DNA of 64,000 nucleotides, from assembly GCF_026914265.1 (NCBI RefSeq), contig NC_069136.1, positions 35,677,406 to 35,741,405 on the forward strand, read 5' to 3'. Under the pieces are notes generated by a model. That model did no database searches, had not been told where the DNA came from, and worked only from the letters and a program-made list of their open reading frames with translations. Each line of letters starts with the position of its first letter. Positions within the stretch are counted from its first letter, which is position 1. Positions 56,535 through 64,000 of this stretch are shown in pieces. This DNA is from Mya arenaria. Lineage: Eukaryota; Mollusca; Bivalvia; Myida; Myidae. Position numbers and translations under genes: made by a program.

Positions 56535-56874
56535 ACTATATTTCCATATTATCTTGTTCCCCTGATCCTTAACCCATTACCTGATAGATACATACTTTGA
56601 TACATATTGCCACATCTTAGAAATGGGATCATTGAAAACATCATAAAATTAGAGCATTTGATCATGAGGAGCAAATGATCTATTTTGTATGTTTTAAAAA
56701 CAATTTCACATTCAAATTTTAGTTCTCCAAAAAGTTACCCATTTTGATCTAAATTTAAAAACTGATGCCATGATCTAAATATGGAATATCAGGTAATGGG
56801 TTAATGCTTGCTGTAAATAATCACACTTTAGTAATAAATTGCATTTGTAATCAATATTTTATTTTCAACCACAG
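56535..56874. other. Gap between Helentron and OB-fold gene, with a hairpin
   Basis: 'GAGCATTTGATCATGAGGAGCAAATGATC' at 56652-56680 is an imperfect hairpin, near-identical in plan to the perfect one at 63131-63165. 'TAACCCATTACCTGATA' (56570) and 'ATCAGGTAATGGGTTAA' (56789-56805) are also complementary, so 56570-56805 may be a small element with inverted ends. Confidence 0.5.
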
Positions 56875-57324
56875 CAACGATGACGTCACTACTTGACATC
56901 ATGAAAAAGACTGGACCCTTGCCACAGCCACTGCGGGTGTTGGTTGCTGCTGTCGCAGAGCCATACACCTACGCCCCAGAAAAGCAACTGCTGAAAGTGA
57001 CACTCTGTGATGCCACTGCCATGTGTAAGGCAGTGGTATTTGATGCGAAGAAATTCCCAAAGTTCAAGGAGAATAGCGGTGTAGTCTTGCACAACGCAGT
57101 GTTGAACAAGGACAGGGAGGTTGTGGTGACGACCCAAACACGAGTTTTCGTGTCGGTGGCTCCAGAGGTGCCAGCTGATCTTCTACTGTCGGCCATAGAG
57201 GTCATCAGGCCAACCCCTCCAGATATCGTCCCCATTGATAGAGCGAAGAGGTCCCCGGCCAAGCAGAGGACATCTATTCAAGGACAGATTGTAAATGTGA
57301 GTTCTTTCTTCAGTCGGCACTTAT

Positions 57325-57700
57325 TTTTATGCCCCCTAGATCTTCAGACCTGGGGGCACATGGAGCCACATATTTTCAGTAGTGAGAAGTTAATGTCATC
57401 AAGGTCAAAGATCAATTTTTGAACTTATGCAGATAGGCTTCATATTAGGCATGCATGTGTGTAGCTCATCGAGCCGCACATTTTCGGTGCTAACATTACA
57501 AGGTCATCCTTCAAGGTCAACTGTCAACATTTGAACTAATACAGCTAGAGACTTCATATTAGGAATGAAGATGTTGTTCATAGAGCCGCACATTTTTGGT
57601 TGTATTATTTCAATGTCAATGTCATTTTTCAAAGTCAAAGGTTTAAAAAAGAGCAGTGCTTCACAAACACATTTCTTGTTTAGCAACATACATTAGATAT
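57325..57700 (+). repeat. 'TGCCCCC' repeat fragment in intron 1
   Basis: TTATGCCCCCTAGATCTTCAGACCTGGGGGCA is a hairpin-like start. Two or three units of about 125 bp with 'GAGCCGCACATTTTCGGT' and 'AAGGTCAACTGTCAAC' follow. Confidence 0.6.
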
Positions 57701-57796
57701 CTACTGTATTTGGTGAGAACAAGTAATTTAAATTTTGAGAAACTATAATGTTCCTACACACTAATGATTAAATCTTAAGATGAATATTCACCAATT

Positions 57797-58876
57797 TTTA
57801 GCTCTACTGGCCAAAGGCCAGAGAGCTTATGTCATCACGTGGTGTCTGTTGTCAGTGCGTCCGTCCGTGCGTGTGTGCTTGAATTATGGCCCCTGAATTG
57901 GTCAAAATGGCACCGCCTTAAACAATTGTTTGTTTATGCTCTAAAGTCTTTAGTTTTGATTTTATCTCAAATTAAACTTGTACAGTAGTAAGGTATCAAT
58001 GAGAGCTCGGTTCCTTTCGAAAACCAACCAGATCCGCCCATGCATGACTGAATTATGACCCCTGAATTGGTCAAAACGGCGCCTCCTGAAACAATTGTTT
58101 GTTTATGCTCTAAAGTCTTTAGTTTTGATCATATCTCAATCAAACTTGTACAGTAGTTACTGGGATTCATGAGAGCTCGGTTCCTATCGAAAATAAGCCA
58201 GATCCGCCCATACATGACTGGATTATGTCCCTTGAATTAGTCAAAATTACTACAAAACAGCTTGTTTATGCTTTAAATTATCAATTTCTTTTCTGATCTT
58301 CACCAATCTTATTCAGTAGTTAGATATGTACATGAGTTCAGTTCCTTTTGAAAACCATCCAGATTAGCTAAGAACGACTGGATTATCTCCCCTGAAATCG
58401 TCGAAATTGCTAAAAAAAAAAAAAAAAAAATTTGCCATTTTGTCTTCATTTCAAATCCGATCTTCATCAAACTCAACAGTAGTAAGATATGTACATGTTT
58501 TCAGTTCTTTTTGAAAATCATTTAGATTTGCTTATGAACAACTGGATTATCTCCCCTGAAATTGTCAAAATTGCTTAAAAAACGGTGTTTTTTTTTGCCA
58601 TTTTGTCTACATTTCAAATCCGATCTTCATCAAACTTATACAGTAGTTAGATATGCATATGTGTTTAGTTTATTGAGAAAAACAGCAAGATTCAGTCATG
58701 CATGATTGGATTATCTCCCTTGCAATTGTCAAAATTTGCTTTTTTATGCCATTAAGTCTCCATTTCAAATCTGATCTTCACCAAACTTATACAGTAGTTG
58801 AATATCTATGACAGCTCTGGGAAATTGACCAAACGAAATAAAACAGTAGATCACAGGCTCTCATGGGCCTCTTGTT
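57797..58876 (+). repeat. Hairpin-ended element (AGCTCTACTGG type), intronic
   Basis: Start TTTAGCTCTACTGGCCAAAGGCCAGAGAGCTTATG, end 'CTCTCATGGGCCTCTTGTT'. Five or six units of about 165-180 bp with 'CCAACCAGATCCGCCCATGCATGACTG' and 'AAACTTGTACAGTAGT' follow one another. Same family as the Helentron insertion, plus orientation here. A-run at 58412-58430. Confidence 0.8.
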
Positions 58877-59082
58877 TTCAATGCATTGATTTAGTATTTC
58901 TTTCTATAAACAGCCTTTTTGGCAATATCTTGACAAAATGACTGTTGATTGACTGGATTTTTAACTTGTCTGTTTTTAAAACAAAAAAGTTTGAGGTATT
59001 GTTACCACTAGGTTGATTTGGGCGGTGGTATCATAAATGTCATTATGGAAAACTTATAACCTTTGTCATATCCTGAACATTT

Positions 59083-59990
59083 TATTATGCCCCCTTTTGA
59101 AAAAAGTAGGGTATACTGCTTTGCACATGTCGGTCGGTCAGTCAGTCTGTCTGTCTGTCGGTAGACCAAATGCTTCCGATCAATAACTTTTAACGATTCA
59201 TTCCAGGGATCACAAACTTGGTAGGCTTGTTGGTCATGACTAGCAGATGAACACTATTGATTTTAGGATCAGTGGGTCAAAGGTCAACGTCACAGTGACC
59301 TTTAGCTGTAAAATGGTTTCCGATCAATAACTTGAGAATGCTTGGGCTCAGGGACATCAAACTAAATAGGCTGGTTGGTCATGGCCAGCAGATGAACTCT
59401 TTTGATTTTGAGGTCAATGGGTCAAAGGTCAAGGTCAGTGTGACCTTTAGCTGAAAAATGGTTTCCGATCAATAACTTGAGAACTCTTAGTCCCAGGGAT
59501 CTCGAACTTAATAGACTGGTTGGTTATGAGCAGCAGATGAACCCTATTGATTTTGAGGTCAGTGGGTCAAAGGTCAAGGTCAGTGTGACCTTTAGCTGAA
59601 AAATGGTTTCCGATCAATAACTTGAGAACTCTTAGTCCCAGGGATCTCGAACTTAATAGACTGGTTGGTTATGAGCAGCAGATGAACCCTATTGATTTTG
59701 AGGTCAGTGGGTCAAAGGTCACGGTCAGTGTGACCTTTAGCTGAAAAACAGTTTCTGATCAATAACTTGAGAATGCTTGAGCTCGGGGATTTCAAAATTC
59801 CTAAGCTGGTTGGTCAAGACCAGCAGATAAACCTTATCCAATTTTAGGTCAGGGTTCAAAGGTCAAGGTCAGTGTGATTCGAGCTGAAAAAACGAGTTTG
59901 AAATATTGGTCCATGTCTAAAAAAAAATGTCCAAATATTACTTACAACATGGCTCTTAAGGGGGCATGTTTTACAAACATCTCTTGTTTT
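59083..59990 (-). repeat. Tandem-repeat element with receptor-like palindromes, copy C
   Basis: Reverse orientation of copies A/B: starts TTTATTATGCCCCCTTTTGAAAAAAG, with a GTCGGTCGG/GTCTGTCTG tract at 59131-59161, and ends GGGGGCATGTTTTACAAACATCTCTTG. Units of exactly 145 bp carry GGTCAGTGTGACC at 59433, 59578 and 59723; decayed copies sit at about 59289 and 59868. Confidence 0.8.
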
Positions 59991-60059
59991 AAGTTAATGT
60001 TATGAAATTTCTCGCACTAGTTTGATTTGTGAAATTTCTTTCTAAGTTCCTGTGTAACG

Positions 60060-60570
60060 GCATTACAGATATATGTTATCATTTGGGGCCCAGTAATTTT
60101 TTTGCAGTTGTCATATAGTAATCGCCCTATGTGTCTGTCTAGCCGTACACATGTTCGTGTCTGATCCATATCTCCCGTCATGAATAAATGATTTTTTAAA
60201 TTTTACAGAAATGTTAACCACATCCAAGATTATGTGTTGCAGGTCAAAGTTCAATGTCACAAAGCTTAATTGTCATATATTCTACTAATACAGCTAGTGA
60301 CTTCATATTTGGCATGTAGGTGTACCTGATGGAGCCACCAATTTTCAGTGGTAACATTTGAAGGTCAAGGTCATCCTTCAATGTCAAAGGTCAACTTTTG
60401 AACTATTACAGATACAGAATTGATACTTGACATGCATGTGTATCTCATTAAGTTGCAGATATTCATTTGTAACATAACACAGTCAAGGTCATCCTTCAAG
60501 GTCAAATGTCAAATTTATTTGTGACAAGACCCTTTGGGCGCATTGGTGTTTCAACTACACACTTTTATTT
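60060..60570 (+). repeat. Intronic repeat related to 57.3 kb and 62.9 kb
   Basis: 'ATAGTAATCGCCCTATGTGTCTGTCTAGCCGT' at 60115 matches 62938-62970. Two or three units of about 120 bp with 'TCCTTCAAGGTCAAATGTCAA' and 'GAGCCACCAATTTTCAGTGGTAACAT' follow. Confidence 0.6.
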
Positions 60571-61299
60571 ACCATCGCAAGAGTTACAATTTGACAGGGT
60601 AATAACTAACGTTTTTTGTGTGCAAATTTAATGCCCCTTTACAGGCAGACAAATGTTGGCATACATAAAAGATGATTGAAAATAAGCAATCAAAAACTTC
60701 TTTATGCCACATCAAAGATGTCGATGTTATTTCTCCTTGCAGGACAGCGTTGCCACTACAGTAATGGTGAATGACAAAGAGGTGAATGTGCAGATCATTA
60801 CGGTGGAGGACCGTACTGGGAAGGTGAAAGTCAGCCTGTGGCGCAACATTGCAGCAGAGCCTGTGGTGTGAGGGATGTTGTTGCCATCACCAATATTGTT
60901 GTCAACAGCAAGAGATATAACAATGAGGAATCCCTGTCGTCAACACAATTTACAAAGATAGAGGTAAATGCTATATCTTGGAACATACAAACATACATGT
61001 ACTCGAGCAAAAGTTCCTTTCCAAATCCTCTGATCTACATAAACTATTTGCAATGCACAGACTTGAATTTTAGCATGAAGGTGCATCTCAATGACCGACA
61101 CATTTTGAGGGGCCACTTGTCAAGGTCACATTCAAGATGTAAAATTGCCATTAACTTTTCATCCATTTGACAAACTTCATATTTAACATGATATTGCATC
61201 TCAGGAAGCCGCTCATTTTTTTAGCGGCCATGTTAAGGTAAAGATGTCCCATCAACATCAAGCGTTTCATTTATGAAATGTTTATACTACCCCTGGCAA

Positions 61300-61795
61300 T
61301 TACGCATGCAAACTATTTCGATAGTGTATTTGTCCCATACTCTAACTTAAAAACTACTTGAAAGAATTAAAGGAATTGAAGGAATTTGATTGAAACTTGC
61401 AACTTAGATAGATAGCAATGTGAAGTTGTGCACTTTGCAAGGGTTATAACGCTTGGTCAATTTCTTGCAGAGTTATCTCCCCTTGTTCCATAGTTTAATA
61501 GTGTAAACTTTGTCCAGAGCATACTATGACAACTACTAGATTATATTTGATAAAGTTTTAAACAATGGTAGAGCTCAATTAGAGGAAGTACTGTTTACAA
61601 ATACCATAACCCATGTTTGCTTAATGACAGAGTTATTTCCCTTTGTTACTTTTTCTTGTCCAGTGCATAACTTGAAAACTACCGGATGGAATTTCATATA
61701 CTGCATACAATGGTAGAGCTCAATGAAAGGAAGTGCAGTGTACAAGAACCATAACCCCTTTATGCTTAATAACGGAGTTATTCCCTACTTTATTT
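61300..61795 (+). repeat. Intron-2 tandem units of ~125-165 bp
   Basis: Repeats of 'CAGAGTTAT(C/T)(T/C)CCCTTTGTTAC', 'AAACTACCGGATGGAATTTCATA' and 'CATACAATGGTAGAGCTCAAT'. The same family forms 63190-63720. Confidence 0.7.
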
Positions 61796-61994
61796 ATATA
61801 GGTTACTGACATGCCAAACACCGAGATGACGGCCACCATTCTAGGACTTGACCTGGGTGATGTGGAATCCCAGTTACTCACAGAACAGGATGGAATCTTC
61901 AATGTATCAAACGAAGTGCTAGTTGCAGCCTTTCAGTGTCAGTTGGAAGACATTACAGCCAAACTACCAAAAACACTGAATTTCATAGCCAAAG

Positions 61995-62252
61995 GACAGT
62001 CTGTGGTCACCTTTAATGAGTGAAAAATCATGTTCAAAGTTTATAGTTTAGAGATGTTTACTTTTCATACACTGGAGCATGACAGTCTGTGGTCACCTTT
62101 AATGAGTGAAAAATCATGTTCAAAGTTTATAGTTTAGAGATGTTTACTTTTAATACACTGGAGCATGACAGTCTGTGGTCACCTTTAATGAGTGAAAAAT
62201 CATGTTCATAGTTTATAGTTTAGAGATGTTTACTTTTCATACACTGGAGCAT
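61995..62252 (+). repeat. 86-bp unit x3 across the stop codon of the OB-fold gene
   Basis: Copies start at 61995, 62081 and 62167. The unit GACAGTCTGTGGTCACCTTTAATGAG...CACTGGAGCAT contains the last nine codons and stop of exon 3. Copies differ by only one or two bases, so the event is recent. Confidence 0.95.
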
Positions 62253-62308
62253 TCATAGTGTTGCCTGTTATATCATTCCATCACCAAGAATTACCAAACT
62301 TGCTAGCT

Positions 62309-62397
62309 CTTGACCTGGGTGGTGTGGAATCAAGCTTGGTCACAGAACAGGATGGAATCTTCACTAAATCGAACGAGGATCTAGTTATCACCTAGGA
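62309..62397 (+). pseudogene. Partial duplicate of OB-gene exon 3
   Basis: 'CTTGACCTGGGTGGTGTGGAATC...CACAGAACAGGATGGAATCTTCA...GATCTAGTT' aligns to 61848-61925 with about 15 percent change. No splice site or open frame remains. Confidence 0.8.
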
Positions 62398-62899
62398 TTA
62401 CCAAACTTAGTGTGAGGATGCATATATTGAATGCAGCGTTCCACTTTCATCAGTTTCATGTCCTTCTGACGTTGACCTTTACATTTGATCTTCATTATTT
62501 AGAGTAATATTCTTGATGAAAATTCACTTTAAAACACACAAAAATCTATCTTTGTCTGTTAGAGGACATTACCTATCTGTCATTGATGTGACAGATTGAT
62601 GCATTATTTGATGTGAAAGTGGCGTACTTTACCTATTATAAAAGTCATTTGAATTCAATTTGAGAATTTTATTTCTCATAGTTCCTGCCCACAACTGTCA
62701 ATCATTATGTGAACCACCAGCCGCGTTTCACAATTTTACTTTAAAGGTACCAGTATGAAACAAGAGCAGCAATGTGCCAATCAACCTCTTGTGTACTTTT
62801 TAATTGGCCAATTGTAAAGCACGCAACGGTTCGTAAACTAATTTACAATCTGGGGTGGGAATCATGAGGCATTAAAATCCTCACACTTTATTCATTTTG
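62398..62899. other. No gene seen
   Basis: AT-rich. 'GAAACAAGAGCAGCAATGTGCCAATC' at about 62757 may be a repeat border. Confidence 0.3.
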
Positions 62900-63170
62900 G
62901 TGTAATTAGGGACCCCCACACATCAATGTGGGAGCCCTATAGTAATCACCCTGTTTGTCTGTCCGTCCATTCGTTTTTTGTTTTTCTTCCATAACTTCAG
63001 TATTTCTTAACACATTATCCCCTATGCTATATTTAGATTCCGACGTCATTTTTATATTTTTAGCTAACCAAAAATAATCTTGAAGGCAAAGTATCGGTTT
63101 ATCTCAATGGTTTTAAAGGCATTATGGGATATAGAGCATTTGCTCCTAAGGAGCAAATGCTCTATTTCTC
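62900..63170 (+). repeat. 'GGGACCCCCACA' element with perfect 16-bp hairpin
   Basis: Starts with CCCCCACACATCAATGTGGGAG (small hairpin) and 'ATAGTAATCACCCTGTTTGTCTGTCCGTCC'. It ends with ATAGAGCATTTGCTCC-TAA-GGAGCAAATGCTCTAT (63131-63165), a perfect stem with a 3-nt loop. Confidence 0.7.
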
Positions 63171-63189
63171 ACAATTTCTTCAAACATCC

Positions 63190-63720
63190 GCCACAATAAT
63201 TGTGCAATAATGTGTCTCTAGGAGATAATGAGTAAATGGAATTTGATAAAACTTCATACAATAGTAAAGCTCAATGGGAAGAAATGCAGTGTACAAGAAC
63301 CATAGCTCTAATTTACCTAATTATGGAGTTATTGACCTTTGTTACTTTGTCTTGTCCGGAACATAACTTGAAAACTACTGTATGGAATTTCATAAAACAT
63401 CATACAATGGTAAAGTTCAATGATAGGAAGTGCAGTAATTTGCTTAATTACAGAGTTATTGCCCGTTGTTACTTTTTCTTGTCCAGAGCAAAACTTGGAA
63501 ACTACTGGATGGAATTTCATAATACTTCATACAATGTTAAAACTCAATGAGATGAAGTGCAGTGTACAAGAACCATAACTCTTAATTTGCTAATTATGGA
63601 GCTATTGTCCTTTGGTACTTTTACTTGTCTGGAGCATAACTTGAAAACTACTGGATGGAATTTCATATTTACTTCATACAATGGTAGAGCTCACTTGGTC
63701 AGAGTTCTAGTTCAATTACA
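63190..63720 (+). repeat. Tandem units of ~125 bp
   Basis: Four units: 'GAAAACTACTGGATGGAATTTCATAA', 'TTCATACAATGGTAAAGCTCAATGA', 'AGTGCAGTGTACAAGAACCATA', 'TAATTATGGAGTTATTG...GTTACTTT'. ORFs here (63236, 63329, 63557) are by-products of the repeat. Confidence 0.8.
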
Positions 63721-64000
63721 TATTGTAGGAAAAAATCTACCTCTTTTACTAAAAATGATTTCATCTATAACGTTTTTGGTCATTACTTTTACCAGACGAT
63801 ATAGGTTTTTTTTCGTGTTTGAAAGATTGAATATTCATCAGCAGAATTACTTTTAAATCTTTGTCAGTACATATCTCCTATACTATATGGCCTACGATCA
63901 CCAAACTTGGCTTGTGGTTGCATTTTTGGATTGTGAAGTGTCATGTATCACTATCATTCTGACCTTGACCTTCACATTCTACCTTGATTTTCACACACCA
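63721..64000. other. Window end, no gene seen
   Basis: AT-rich; the last bases ('ACCTTGACCTTCACATT') resemble another tandem-repeat family cut by the window edge. Confidence 0.3.

Larger units (their letters stand above)
56880..62023 (+). pseudogene. RPA-like protein with two OB folds, three exons, frameshifted
   Basis: ATG at 56880 lies six bases after an acceptor (ACCACAG), so a 5' exon is possible. Exon 1 (to 57296, phase 0): 139 codons, MTSLLDIMKKTGPLPQPLRV, then an OB-like strand set (LLKVTLCDATAMCKAVVFD, NSGVVLHNAVL). Exon 2 (60743-60963): VQIITVEDRTGKVKVSLWRN, a typical RPA70-type second OB strand pair, but TGA at 60869 interrupts. Shifting by one base at about 60866 continues as VRDVVAITNIVVNSKRYNNE, ending in phase 0. 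Exon 3 (61802-62023): 74 codons, TEMTATILGLDLGDVE..., stop at 62021. RPA70 homologues bind single-stranded DNA. It follows the Helentron on the same strand, and some Helitron-class elements carry RPA genes. Indel in exon 2 means pseudogene or sequencing error. Introns are full of repeats. Confidence 0.55.

Overview
The window looks like nuclear DNA of a marine bivalve mollusc. This rests on AT-rich sequence with GT-AG introns, no operons or bacterial signals, and several repeat styles that I associate with bivalves: repeats ending in AGCTC/CTCTTGTT hairpins, 'AAGGTCACTGTGACCTTGACC' tandem repeats, and palindromic CCCATATGGG arrays. The species cannot be named from the sequence. No rRNA, tRNA or CRISPR array was seen. 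Most of the window is transposable elements and their relics; few stretches look like ordinary host genes.

Layout. 0-1.2 kb: the 3' end of a gene with an OTU-like tail, an 18-bp coding minisatellite (GDNGDS repeats) and an F-box-like end. 1.5-3.1 kb: a large GAT/ATC array, then GGTACAA palindromes. 3.2-7.2 kb: broken transposon-type coding pieces (SGNH-like exon, hAT-like C-terminus, Ulp1-like protease plus PHD finger). 7.5-12 kb: tandem-repeat elements, including a family packed with perfect GGTCAnnnTGACC palindromes.

13.1-30.8 kb (+): the most striking locus. Exons encode, in order, an acidic Ser-rich N-terminus, a SET domain resembling KMT5A/SETD8, a C2H2 finger, a Crypton-like tyrosine recombinase with recognisable catalytic boxes, an acidic linker and a SANT/Myb-like C-terminus. 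Splice phases agree within the SET block and within the recombinase block. The join between the blocks is unproven, and one frameshift lies just after the finger. Its introns hold MITEs and a cadherin-like pseudogene fragment.

30.8-40.4 kb: repeats only, including a 1.4-kb hairpin-ended element and a CCCATATGGG satellite. 40.4-47.8 kb (+): an intact 711-codon tnp2/CACTA-like transposase ORF followed by an intact six-exon gene of the DUF4806 type (375 codons); the two may form one two-gene transposon.

50.3-56.5 kb (+): a nearly complete Helentron polyprotein (HUH/two-Tyr Rep, SF1 helicase, APE-like endonuclease). It is broken by a 1.3-kb insertion whose removal restores the frame exactly, and by one 1-nt slip in an A-run. 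56.9-62.0 kb (+): a three-exon gene with two RPA-like OB folds, frameshifted in exon 2, its introns filled with the same repeat families. The end of the window is tandem repeats and a partial exon relic.
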